Below, piece by piece: positions 53,344-61,808 of a stretch of DNA of 64,000 nucleotides. A program made the translations under genes and the position numbers. The DNA lies in contig CALYBQ010000001.1 of the NCBI GenBank assembly GCA_944415565.1, positions 50,116-114,115 on the forward strand. Reading direction: 5' to 3'. Within the stretch, counting starts at the first letter, position 1, and every line of letters begins with the position of its first letter. Origin of the DNA: an uncultured Rikenellaceae bacterium (GTDB lineage Bacteria > Bacteroidota > Bacteroidia > Bacteroidales > Rikenellaceae). The notes beneath the pieces are model-generated. The model worked only from the letters and a program-made list of their open reading frames with translations, was not told where the DNA came from and made no database searches.

Positions 53344-54849
53344 TTAGAACTGGAAATAAATAAACGGCTGTATGCCCGAGGATTTAATCTGCATCACTAT
53401 CCAGATCAATACCGTAGTAACGACAGCAAGGCCCCACAACGGCATTTTCACCACTTTGGCGGCAACTGCATGCTCCGTACGGTTAGATACGAAATGCAAC
53501 ACGTATCCCAACACCATGAGCCCGAAAACGGCTGCATAACCGGTCACGACATCCGGTATCAATTTAAAACTGAAATCCGTAAAGATCTGCGACAAAACAC
53601 CTTTGGCTGTCGCCATATCGCGTGAGCGGAAGAAGATCCACCCAAAACATACAAGATGGAACGTTCCTATTATGCCTATTACACGTCTCCATCGAGGCAT
53701 CGAAGCACCGTCAGGTTTGAACGCTCCCGGGAAAATGTGCATGAAAAACTTGTGTATGGCGAGCGACACCCCGTGTATGCCGCCCCACAACATGAATCGC
53801 ATAGAAGCACCGTGCCATAATCCTCCCAGCAACATGGTCAGCATTAGGTTGACATATGTCCGCACACGGCCCCGACGATTTCCGCCCAACGAGATATACA
53901 GGTAATCCTTCAGCCAACTCGAAAGCGAAATATGCCACCTTCGCCAGAATTCGGTTATGGTCGCCGATTTGTAAGGCGAATCGAAGTTCTTAGGGAACCT
54001 GAACCCAAGCAGCAACGCTATACCTATCGCCATGTCGGAGTACCCGGAAAAATCGCAATATATCTGCATGGCATAACCGTATACCCCCATCAAGTTCTCA
54101 AATCCGCTATAAAGCGCCGGATTGTCAAATATGCGGTCTACGAAATTAAGGCTGATATAGTCGGAGATTATGGCTTTCTTGAAAAGTCCGGACAGAATCA
54201 GGAACATCCCCGTTCCGAACATCTCTCGGGTCACTATTATAGGATTCTGCCTGATCTGCGGAATGAAATCGCGTGCCCTCACAATAGGTCCGGCGACCAA
54301 TTGCGGAAAAAACGAAAGGTAGAACGCATAATCGAGCCAGTTCCCCAACGGTTCTATACGACGCCGGTAGAGGTCTATCGTATAGCTCATCGACTGGAAA
54401 ATGAAGAAAGAGATACCGACCGGAAGAAAGATATTCTGGAAATCCAACAGGTGCTCTCCCGAAATATCGTTCACCAACCCGATAAAGAAGTTCGTATACT
54501 TGAAATATCCCAGCAATCCAAGGTTTATCACCACGCTCAGCACTACCAGCCATTTGCGCTGATATTGAGGCCGGTCGGTCCACAGCGCCTTTCCGATAAA
54601 GAAATCTGTCGTTGCCACCAATAGCAGGATTAGGAAATATATCCCGCTCGACAAATAATAGAAATACAGAGAGAAAAGCAATACGTATACGATACGTAAC
54701 ATCGTCTGTCGGCGCATCATCACGTAAAACAGGGAAAATCCCGCAAAAAGGAAAAGGAAGAGCCCGCTGCTGAATATCAGCGGGGCTTTGGGATCGTACG
54801 AAAGCCCCCCCCCCAGTTTCTGCCATATGTCATCGGGCCACTGTATCAC
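53344..54849 (-). CDS. MBOAT-family membrane O-acyltransferase (AlgI-like)
   Basis: 501 residues with about 11 helices. MBOAT proteins of this branch (AlgI, DltB, PatA) move acyl groups, usually acetyl, to an extracytoplasmic glycan or teichoic acid. Sequence: FLPVGISFFIFQSMSYTIDL, SFFPQLVAGPIVRARDFIPQ, YCDFSGYSDMAIGIALLLGF, FWRRWHISLSSWLKDYLYI and the active-site His in MLLGGLWHGASMRF. The start is GTG at 54849, overlapping the SGNH gene stop as GTGA, so translation is coupled. The two SGNH genes upstream are the likely partner transferases. Confidence 0.92.
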   Translation of the reverse strand: MIQWPDDIWQKLGGGLSYDPKAPLIFSSGLFLFLFAGFSLFYVMMRRQTMLRIVYVLLFSLYFYYLSSGIYFLILLLVATTDFFIGKALWTDRPQYQRKWLVVLSVVINLGLLGYFKYTNFFIGLVNDISGEHLLDFQNIFLPVGISFFIFQSMSYTIDLYRRRIEPLGNWLDYAFYLSFFPQLVAGPIVRARDFIPQIRQNPIIVTREMFGTGMFLILSGLFKKAIISDYISLNFVDRIFDNPALYSGFENLMGVYGYAMQIYCDFSGYSDMAIGIALLLGFRFPKNFDSPYKSATITEFWRRWHISLSSWLKDYLYISLGGNRRGRVRTYVNLMLTMLLGGLWHGASMRFMLWGGIHGVSLAIHKFFMHIFPGAFKPDGASMPRWRRVIGIIGTFHLVCFGWIFFRSRDMATAKGVLSQIFTDFSFKLIPDVVTGYAAVFGLMVLGYVLHFVSNRTEHAVAAKVVKMPLWGLAVVTTVLIWIVMQIKSSGIQPFIYFQF

Positions 54850-56237
54850 CTCGTCTCTTGTACTAATTTATCAACATCATCGCGTGAGTTCTCGACTTCG
54901 GGAACAGCCGTCGGCAGCGTACAGGTCGCATCCTTCACCTCCGCATCTACATTATCCGGTCGGAACCGCGATATATAACCGTTGTATGCCCGCATCATAG
55001 CGTCGTACAACATATCTCCCTGCAAAGCGTATCCGTCCTGCGTAAGATGTAATCTGTCCGATTGCATCAACTTACGCCCATACCACACCCGGCTGGAATT
55101 CTCTCCTCCCGCAGCCGTATACATATCCCAACAAGCTACCCCCAAATCCCGTGCGACCGACATCAATACGCTTGCCACATCTGCTACGTTCTTATTCACA
55201 GTATATGTCCGGCGATAACGCCTACAACCCTCCATCGGGGTAGTCAGAAGAATTGCGGTCCCGGGATAATTATCACGCACTTTTTTCACGAAATTCTCGG
55301 CCGTTTCGCGAAACTGAAAGCTCTTATAATTGCCCCCGTAACAGTTATTAGTTCCGAGCGAGAGTATTATGAGGTCGGGGGCCAACACCTTGGCCCCGCC
55401 ATCTGTAAAATCGGTATTACGTTCGAAATGTTCGAACGCGGCACTGTTGACGCCTGCCGCATGAAGAAGAACTCCCGGCGAACCGTTCTCAAGCGAGAAC
55501 CCATATACCGTAGGATTGTTATACCCGTCAGTCAAATGCCCTGTAAGGGCTATATTCTCCGTATCTTTCAATAACACGATCCTCGTACTACGATCCGAAT
55601 TTCCGAAGGTGCAATAAGAGCCGATACGCATGGAATCCGGCTCGCTGAAAAGCGGAGCCTTGTAATGATGCAGGACCGTGATCGAATTGAACGGCACTTT
55701 AGACCATATGTTTATCACCGGCTCCGACGACTCTATGCCGACAGCAACTCCGGTGAACCCGAGTTTCTCTATCAATCCGCGCGAAGTGGCCCTACCCGAC
55801 ACGAGCTTGTTCTTAGTCGTGATCGCATAATCACGGGCCTCGTTGCTTCCGGACAGTTTATGCGGGACTATCAATCCCCTGCCAGCATTCCCGAAATCAG
55901 ACTGAAAAAGCTCCCTGAGGCGCGCATCCCAAAACTCCCCTTGTACATGTGAATCACCAAGATGCAATATAGAAACAACGTCGTCCGCGCCACTACGCAG
56001 ATGCAACAATTTTCTGAAGAACGGACTCATCGAGCCGGCATCGTCAACGACAACATTCGACACACTGTCTATAATCTTCAAGTAACTCTCATCGGGGTAA
56101 ATATGTACGACTGAATCCAGATTGAATACTAATGTATCTCCTGCCGGTTCGTGCATTTCGTCACGGGCCGTCGCGGATATTGCTATCAACGCGATAAATC
56201 CAAGACTCGCCAAATATGTAACGAAACGCCTACGCAT
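54846..56237 (-). CDS. Exported SGNH/GDSL-hydrolase-like protein (first of two)
   Basis: 463 residues with a Sec signal peptide. SGNH blocks are visible: block I ILHLGDSHVQGEFW (Ser), block III LIILSLGTNNCYGGN (Asn) and the C-terminal SDRLHLTQDGY with catalytic Asp and His. Enzymes of this fold beside an MBOAT protein (AlgX/AlgJ, PatB) finish O-acetylation of polysaccharides. The ATG at 56237 is preferred over an upstream GTG. It overlaps the second SGNH gene by 8 bases and the MBOAT gene by 4. Confidence 0.85.
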   Translation of the reverse strand: MRRRFVTYLASLGFIALIAISATARDEMHEPAGDTLVFNLDSVVHIYPDESYLKIIDSVSNVVVDDAGSMSPFFRKLLHLRSGADDVVSILHLGDSHVQGEFWDARLRELFQSDFGNAGRGLIVPHKLSGSNEARDYAITTKNKLVSGRATSRGLIEKLGFTGVAVGIESSEPVINIWSKVPFNSITVLHHYKAPLFSEPDSMRIGSYCTFGNSDRSTRIVLLKDTENIALTGHLTDGYNNPTVYGFSLENGSPGVLLHAAGVNSAAFEHFERNTDFTDGGAKVLAPDLIILSLGTNNCYGGNYKSFQFRETAENFVKKVRDNYPGTAILLTTPMEGCRRYRRTYTVNKNVADVASVLMSVARDLGVACWDMYTAAGGENSSRVWYGRKLMQSDRLHLTQDGYALQGDMLYDAMMRAYNGYISRFRPDNVDAEVKDATCTLPTAVPEVENSRDDVDKLVQETR

Positions 56238-57981
56238 CTTCCCCCGACTTTTCACCTACGTTATCATCGCCAGCACTATTCTGCCCAGCCGGAACCTCAA
56301 CCTCTCCTTCATCATTTAAATCCATATCCTCTACCGCTGCTCCGTCTTCCTTTTCAACGTCCTCATGCTCCCCTTCTTTCACATCAGTACCTTCCGCAGG
56401 CATATCAGAAGACGCCCCTGTGGTATCCCGTTCATATGTGGACGTATCCTCGGCGGCCATCGTCAGTGCCTCTTCCACAGCCCTCTCCTCAGCCTGTTGC
56501 TTCGCGTACAACAAGGCGTTCACCAGCTGTTTCGCTATATATTTTCCACCTCCGAAACTCAAATGCGTATAATCCTTTGCCGCCCAGCCCTTATCCACGA
56601 ACTCCGGCATGCTGTTCTCCCCGCCCATAGCAGTAAAGGTATCCCAAAACGCTACACTGCACTCCTTGGCTATCGCCCGCTGCTCCTTAATCATTATAGG
56701 CACAACCGGCATTGTGACGAATTCTCCATTATCAGTCGTGCTGCGGTCGCCCACACCCATAAGCAATATGGCGGCATTAGGGAAACTGCGCTTTATATAA
56801 TTCACCACCCGCACCATGTTCTGCCGGTATCCGGCATAATTGGTCACATCGGGGGACATGGCGTTCAATCCGTATTGCAAAACGATGAGATCGTATCCCA
56901 ACATGCGCCCGATCTGTGAGTTAACCTTGGCGCTCGTTCCGAACAAGGCAATACCGCTGTTGCTACGTATCGAATAATTATCCACCCCCACTCCGGCTGG
57001 GCTCTCGAATACGACCCCGTAACCGATAAAACCGGCCGGGTTCTCCACATCCACTCGCACCTTCTTGATCGCTGTTCCACTGGCCACTATCTGCTGTACC
57101 TGTCCGACAGGATCGGGGGTGAACACACGCTCTATGGAGTCGTTGATAGTAAGTTTCATGGAGCAGACATCGGCGTTTTCGAACAACAGTCTCACCGACG
57201 GACTTTGCGCCACGTTCTTGCGATACCCCGTCGTTTCATACAGCACCCATGCACTCGAAGAGTCTGGAATAGAGAGTGTTCCGGATATAAAGAATTTGTC
57301 AGCAAGCTCTTCCGGCGCGCTCTTTTTCTTTACGACACTATAATTCGTCCACCCCCCGTAAGTCTGCTTAATAGTGGGCCTGTGCATAGCCAACGGTGTC
57401 GAGAACGGAACGAAACCCACGCCCTTTCCACCGTAAAGCGACTGCAACCGCTCGCGGACATCGGCCGTTATTATATCCCCCTCTATATAGGAATCGCCCA
57501 GAAAGGCGATACGCACTACCCTGTCCTTCGTAGCGTCACCAAGTAACAAACAGAAGTCGTCGATACTCACACCTTCGCCGCCGGAATAATCCTCGATAGC
57601 GGTAACTTTCTCGCCGTTGACAATCGGCTGCTCAGCCGCCGGAACATTTTCGTTTTCCGCCACAGCACCCAGATCCCACGACTGCTCATTATGCGAAACC
57701 GCCTCGGCAACCTGCGCTACGGTCACGGCAGTGTCCGCTTCCCGAAGCTCGGCCTCCCGACGCTCCATCTCCTCTATAAACGGGCGGTCTGCGCTGTCGT
57801 CGAAATCGTGCCCGACAATCGAATCGTTACCTATGGTTATAATATCGGAGAGTATATTGGTACGCTTGAAACGTACGCTCCCTATCGAAAACGGAGGGAC
57901 GAAACTTATCCCGAGCATCATCACAACGACCAACGCCGTCACTCTGAATGAATATTTAGTATAATCTTTTTCCGCAGACAT
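56230..57981 (-). CDS. Membrane-anchored SGNH/GDSL-hydrolase-like protein with acidic tail (second)
   Basis: 583 residues. An N-terminal helix (about 12-32) anchors it, then a low-complexity Glu-rich linker, then an SGNH domain (about 155-475): block I VRIAFLGDSYIEGDI (Ser), LIVLQYGLNAMSP (Asn) and DYTHLSFGGGKYIA (Asp, His). The last 80 residues are acidic and disordered (GEHEDVEKEDGAAVEDMD). It is a paralogue of its downstream neighbour. Transcription likely starts at the -7 box at 58019-58026. Together with the MBOAT gene this forms a three-gene envelope acylation set. Confidence 0.82.
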   Translation of the reverse strand: MSAEKDYTKYSFRVTALVVVMMLGISFVPPFSIGSVRFKRTNILSDIITIGNDSIVGHDFDDSADRPFIEEMERREAELREADTAVTVAQVAEAVSHNEQSWDLGAVAENENVPAAEQPIVNGEKVTAIEDYSGGEGVSIDDFCLLLGDATKDRVVRIAFLGDSYIEGDIITADVRERLQSLYGGKGVGFVPFSTPLAMHRPTIKQTYGGWTNYSVVKKKSAPEELADKFFISGTLSIPDSSSAWVLYETTGYRKNVAQSPSVRLLFENADVCSMKLTINDSIERVFTPDPVGQVQQIVASGTAIKKVRVDVENPAGFIGYGVVFESPAGVGVDNYSIRSNSGIALFGTSAKVNSQIGRMLGYDLIVLQYGLNAMSPDVTNYAGYRQNMVRVVNYIKRSFPNAAILLMGVGDRSTTDNGEFVTMPVVPIMIKEQRAIAKECSVAFWDTFTAMGGENSMPEFVDKGWAAKDYTHLSFGGGKYIAKQLVNALLYAKQQAEERAVEEALTMAAEDTSTYERDTTGASSDMPAEGTDVKEGEHEDVEKEDGAAVEDMDLNDEGEVEVPAGQNSAGDDNVGEKSGEDA

Positions 57982-58018
57982 TCTAAGAAACAGGATCCGT
58001 TACACCCCAAATGACTTG

Positions 58019-58026
58019 CAAAGGTA
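58019..58026 (-). promoter_or_regulatory. -7 box for the SGNH-SGNH-MBOAT operon
   Basis: TACCTTTG on the minus strand; start near 58015, leader about 34 bases. No -33 box is clear. Confidence 0.5.
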
Positions 58027-58069
58027 GCAAATAAATGCGGAAATGGTGTGGCGAAATCAGCGGCAGAGG

Positions 58070-58735
58070 CTATTTTATAAGTCCTTCCTTGCGAAAGCTG
58101 AAATATCCCCCCGATGTGACTATTATATGATCTAAAACCGCAATGTCGAACAACGAAGCGGCAAGTTCGATCTTGTCCGTGACGAACCTGTCTTCATCGC
58201 TCGCTTCGGCTATTCCGGACGGATGATTATGCACAAGAATTACGGAACTTGCCAACAGCTCTACGGCACGCTTTACGATCAGCTTGTGATCCACTGTAGC
58301 ACCGGAGACACCGCCCTGACTGATCTTAGCCTTATCTATAATGGTATTGGCCGAGCTAAGGTACAACACCCAAAACTCTTCGTGTGCCAGCCCCGCTAAT
58401 TGAGGATGGAAGATTCTCAGCACATCATCGTCGGTACGCACCGAGACGGGAGCCTCCGGTCGCTCGCAAGCCAATCTCCGGCCCAATTCCAACGCTGCTG
58501 ACAACAATGCTGCACGTTTTATCCCGATCCCCTCCAGCATACGCAGGCGCTTGATGCCCATACGAGACAGGGCCGTAAACGAATGTTCCGGATTAGATAA
58601 TATCCGTCCTGCAATCTCCACGGCAGAGTCCGGACCGTCACCCTGCAATATGACAGCCAGCAACTCCTTGTCCGACAACGATTCGGCTCCCCGAGAAACG
58701 AGTTTCTCACGAAGTTCCTTATCTGTCATCGTCAT
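58070..58735 (-). CDS. radC: RadC-family JAMM protein
   Basis: 221 residues. An N-terminal helix-hairpin-helix region (about 10-95: SLSDKELLAVILQGDGPDSA, MLEGIGIKRAALLSAALELG) and a C-terminal JAMM/MPN metal domain (about 105-220) with SSVILVHNHPSGIAEASDED (HxH...D). RadC's cellular role is unsettled; DNA repair was claimed and later withdrawn. I place the start at 58735 (ATG; another at 58729), overlapping the end of rnc by 11-17 bases; a longer frame back to 58939 encodes unconserved Arg-rich sequence opposite the RNase III tail. Confidence 0.87.
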   Translation of the reverse strand: MTMTDKELREKLVSRGAESLSDKELLAVILQGDGPDSAVEIAGRILSNPEHSFTALSRMGIKRLRMLEGIGIKRAALLSAALELGRRLACERPEAPVSVRTDDDVLRIFHPQLAGLAHEEFWVLYLSSANTIIDKAKISQGGVSGATVDHKLIVKRAVELLASSVILVHNHPSGIAEASDEDRFVTDKIELAASLFDIAVLDHIIVTSGGYFSFRKEGLIK

Positions 58736-59723
58736 TCGTATTTTTAGCAGATTTGGACTTTCTGGCGGCAACAGGCATACTTTGCTTGTCCACCGCGCCA
58801 CGGTCCGATGATGTTGTGCTATGTCCAGCAGCCGAATCACTACCGGTAGTGTCCTCCGGTTTATCAATAGCCGCCCGCGGCTTTCTGCGTCTGGCCGGCT
58901 TACGCACATCAGCCTCCGCAGACGAGTCAGTCTCAGCAAACGTTCCGCTCTTTACGGCTACGGCCCTATCGACCATCTCCAAATAATTGATGCCTATATC
59001 CTCGCTCGAAAATTGCGATACGGACAAAGCCGCATTCTGCTCCGCCTCTTTTTTGGTCGTACCGAAACCATACCCCATCTCCATCCTGTCGATTACGACA
59101 ACCGAACGGAACTTGGGATTATTCGCCGTAGAATCGGCATCGGGACGGGTATCGAAACGAATGGCATGCCTACTCTTCTGACACCACTCGATGAGCCGGC
59201 TTTTGTAATCGGTCTCTCGCTCGGTCATCGAATCCATATCGAGATATTTCGCGAATAGACCGTTGATAAGCAACCTGTTCACGAAATCGTACCCTTTATC
59301 CAGATATATCGCCCCTATCATAGCCTCCAAAGCGTCCCCATGCAGGTGTTTCTGTACGTATCCCGCCGCATGAGAGATTATATGCTCGGAGAGCCCGATC
59401 TTCACACACAGGTCGTTAAGCGTCGCCCGCCTGACTATCTTGGAGCGCATCTGAGTAAGGAATCCCTCGTCGCTCTGTGGAAATTCTATGAACAAAAAAT
59501 CTGACACGACCGATTCAAGAACCGCATCGCCCAGAAATTCGAGCCGTTCATTATTTATGGGATTGCCGTCGGGCATCGCCAGTGACGCCGACTTATGTAT
59601 CAAAGCGAGTTTATAAAGTTCGATATTGCCGGGCTTGAACCCAAATATATCCTTTATAATACGGCAATAATGACTATCGCCGTCAGAGTTTTTCCGAAAT
59701 GGCCTGACGAGGAAATCGAACAT
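58719..59723 (-). CDS. rnc: Ribonuclease III with long C-terminal tail
   Basis: 334 residues. It cuts double-stranded RNA in rRNA and mRNA processing. The endonuclease domain (about 25-165) has NNERLEFLGDAVLESVVSDF, the family active-site motif, and EAMIGAIYLDKGYDF with the second acidic set. A dsRNA-binding domain follows (about 175-245: DYKSRLIEWCQKSRHAIRF, GYGFGTTKKEAEQNAALS). The last 80-85 residues are an unusual basic, Ser/Asp-rich, likely disordered tail (KPARRRKPRAAIDKPED, AARKSKSAKNTNDDD). Many RNase III proteins stop near 230-250. It is adjacent to fabF and acpP, a common Bacteroidota order. Confidence 0.94.
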   Translation of the reverse strand: MFDFLVRPFRKNSDGDSHYCRIIKDIFGFKPGNIELYKLALIHKSASLAMPDGNPINNERLEFLGDAVLESVVSDFLFIEFPQSDEGFLTQMRSKIVRRATLNDLCVKIGLSEHIISHAAGYVQKHLHGDALEAMIGAIYLDKGYDFVNRLLINGLFAKYLDMDSMTERETDYKSRLIEWCQKSRHAIRFDTRPDADSTANNPKFRSVVVIDRMEMGYGFGTTKKEAEQNAALSVSQFSSEDIGINYLEMVDRAVAVKSGTFAETDSSAEADVRKPARRRKPRAAIDKPEDTTGSDSAAGHSTTSSDRGAVDKQSMPVAARKSKSAKNTNDDDR

Positions 59724-59831
59724 AGTATTAAGATTTTGAATTCCCGGAAACAGCAAGACACCAACAGTCACGCCACGACAAAACGACCGTCAATCGTTCG
59801 CCCTCCCCAATCTACCGCCCGCTTAAAAGGC

Positions 59832-59856
59832 AGAAAGTCCTGTTAAAGGACTTTCT
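59832..59856 (-). terminator. Intrinsic terminator overlapping the fabF stop
   Basis: A 9-bp stem AGAAAGTCC/GGACTTTCT (59832-59840 with 59848-59856) with a 7-base loop containing the fabF stop codon, then CCTTTTAAGC on the minus strand. It would partly insulate rnc from fabF. Confidence 0.75.
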
Positions 59857-61093
59857 TGAAGATTACTGAGGAGTTATGGCCGCCGAATCCGAAGCAGTTG
59901 CTCAGCGCGACATTGACGTCACGTTTCTGTGCTTTATTAAGAGTCAGATTCAGTTTCGGGTCGATAGTCGGATCGAGTTCGAAATTGTTGATCGTAGGAG
60001 CTATCACACCTTTAGTTATGGCCATGATACAAGCCAACGCTTCGATGGCTCCGGCAGCACCGAGAAGGTGTCCGGTCATCGACTTGGTGGCGTTGATGTT
60101 CATTTCGTAAGCATGTTCGCCGAACGCCGCGAGTACACCTTTGATTTCGGCAACGTCGCCGACCGGCGTAGATGTCCCGTGCGTATTGACGTAATCCACG
60201 TCTTCCGGCTTCATGCCCGCATCGGCCACGGCATCCAACATGGCTTTTTTACCGCCCAAACCTTCCGGATGAGGTGCGGTGAAATGGTAGGCATCGGCAC
60301 TCATGCCGCCGCCGGCTACCTCGGCGTAAATCTTAGCTCCGCGTGCTTTAGCGTGCTCATACTCTTCGAGGATAAGCGCACCTGCACCTTCGCCTATAAC
60401 GAAACCGTCGCGGTCCTTGTCGAACGGACGCGATGCGGTCTGCGGGTCGTCGTTACGCGTAGACAACGCCTGCATGGAGTTGAATCCACCGACACCCGGC
60501 TGGTTCACAGCAGCCTCGGAACCTCCCGCTACGATTATATCGGCCTTACCCATACGAATATAGTTGAAGGCGTCTATCATAGCGTGGTTACTCGAAGCGC
60601 AGGCCGAAACGGTACAATAGTTCGGCCCCATGAAACCGTATTTCATCGAGATATAACCGGCAGCTATATCAGCGATCATTTTCGGGATGAAAAAGGGGCT
60701 GTAGCGGGGGACACCTCCACCCTCTACAAACCCTTTAACCTCATGGTAGAATGTTTCCAATCCACCAATACCCGATCCCCATATTACACCCGCCATTTGC
60801 AGGTCGATCTTTTCGAGGTCGAGGCCCGAGTCCTTCACGGCCTGATCGGCAGCGACAAGGGCATACTGCGTAAAGAGGTCGTACTTGCGTACCTCCTTAC
60901 GCTCGAAAAAGTTCGAGGGATCGTAATTCTTCACCTCGCACGCGAATCTTGTCTTGAACAGTGATGCATCGAAATGTGTTATCGGTCCGGCTCCGCTCAC
61001 GCCTTTTTCAAGGTTTGCGAAGTATTCCTCTACCGTGTTTCCCAATGGATTGATAGTTCCGATACCGGTTACGACTACTCTTCTGAGTTGCAT
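59843..61093 (-). CDS. fabF: 3-oxoacyl-[acyl-carrier-protein] synthase II
   Basis: 416 residues. FabF elongates acyl-ACP by condensation with malonyl-ACP. The catalytic Cys is in YCTVSACASSNHAMIDAF, and the two histidines in YVNTHGTSTPVGDVAEI and SMTGHLLGAAGAIEALACI. Start RRVVVTGIGTINPLGNTVEE matches the family; the ATG at 61093 is chosen over one at 61117, whose extra residues are unconserved. It lies 58 bases after acpP. Confidence 0.95.
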   Translation of the reverse strand: MQLRRVVVTGIGTINPLGNTVEEYFANLEKGVSGAGPITHFDASLFKTRFACEVKNYDPSNFFERKEVRKYDLFTQYALVAADQAVKDSGLDLEKIDLQMAGVIWGSGIGGLETFYHEVKGFVEGGGVPRYSPFFIPKMIADIAAGYISMKYGFMGPNYCTVSACASSNHAMIDAFNYIRMGKADIIVAGGSEAAVNQPGVGGFNSMQALSTRNDDPQTASRPFDKDRDGFVIGEGAGALILEEYEHAKARGAKIYAEVAGGGMSADAYHFTAPHPEGLGGKKAMLDAVADAGMKPEDVDYVNTHGTSTPVGDVAEIKGVLAAFGEHAYEMNINATKSMTGHLLGAAGAIEALACIMAITKGVIAPTINNFELDPTIDPKLNLTLNKAQKRDVNVALSNCFGFGGHNSSVIFKKVL

Positions 61094-61151
61094 AAAAATG
61101 AATTCTGAATTTGACAAAATCCTCGTCGGGGTGTTACCGAAGAGGCTTAAA

Positions 61152-61385
61152 TTATTTCTTAGCTTCGATGTAAGTGATAGCGTCGCCTACTGTGCCGATT
61201 TTTTCAGCGTCTTCGTCCGGAATAGAGATACCGAATTCTTTCTCAAATTCCATGATGAGTTCGACAGTGTCGAGAGAGTCAGCGCCAAGGTCGTTGGTGA
61301 AACTTGCTGCAGGAACAACTTCTGCTGCGTCTACGCCAAGCTTATCAACGATAATCTCGGTGATTTTTGATGAAACTTCTGACAT
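61152..61385 (-). CDS. acpP: Acyl carrier protein
   Basis: 77 residues. Carries fatty acyl chains on a phosphopantetheine attached to Ser in [20 protein letters not shown]. The acidic helices and end [11 protein letters not shown] are standard. The ATG at 61385 (MSEVSSK) is chosen; a start eight codons earlier would add a hydrophobic lead not found in ACPs. Candidate -7 box TATTTTTG at 61454-61461 gives a leader of about 65 bases. Confidence 0.97.
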   Translation of the reverse strand: MSEVSSKITEIIVDKLGVDAAEVVPAASFTNDLGADSLDTVELIMEFEKEFGISIPDEDAEKIGTVGDAITYIEAKK

Positions 61386-61453
61386 AACTTTAAGATTTAG
61401 GTTTAACAAATGTTTCTATCTTTCAAATTGCTTTTTTCCGAGCGAATTTTGTG

Positions 61454-61461
61454 CAAAAATA
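61454..61461 (-). promoter_or_regulatory. -7 box for acpP-fabF
   Basis: TATTTTTG on the minus strand; start near 61450. No -33 at standard spacing. Confidence 0.4.
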
Positions 61462-61608
61462 ACACTTTTTTGTCAATTCCGACCATACGAGTATGATTTT
61501 CAACTTTTTTTACCCGATTTCATACCCAACAGAGCACAAAAACATTTCATTATCAATACTTTCACATACAAAATCATACTCGATATCATATTTCACCGCA
61601 CCCCAATA

Positions 61609-61632
61609 TCATATTCTGAATCATATTCTGAA
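61609..61632. repeat. Tandem 12-base direct repeat in the acpP-lipoprotein gap
   Basis: TCATATTCTGAA occurs twice in a row. Several shorter ATATCATA-type words lie just before it (about 61583-61612). It lies about 180 bases upstream of the lipoprotein gene at 61809. The rest of the 61386-61808 gap is A/T-rich and shows no gene. Confidence 0.6.
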
Positions 61633-61808
61633 AGTATTATATGGCACACGGATTTATTGATACCGCCGTTTGTTCACCCCCTCACCACAGGCCACACAGG
61701 GCACGATCTTCGTATTCTTTTCCGAAAAATACAAGTCCGCATAATTATTTTGAAAACTTTTACTATTTTTACTAATTGATAATTACCCATTAAATTTAAC
61801 TTTTTCCT

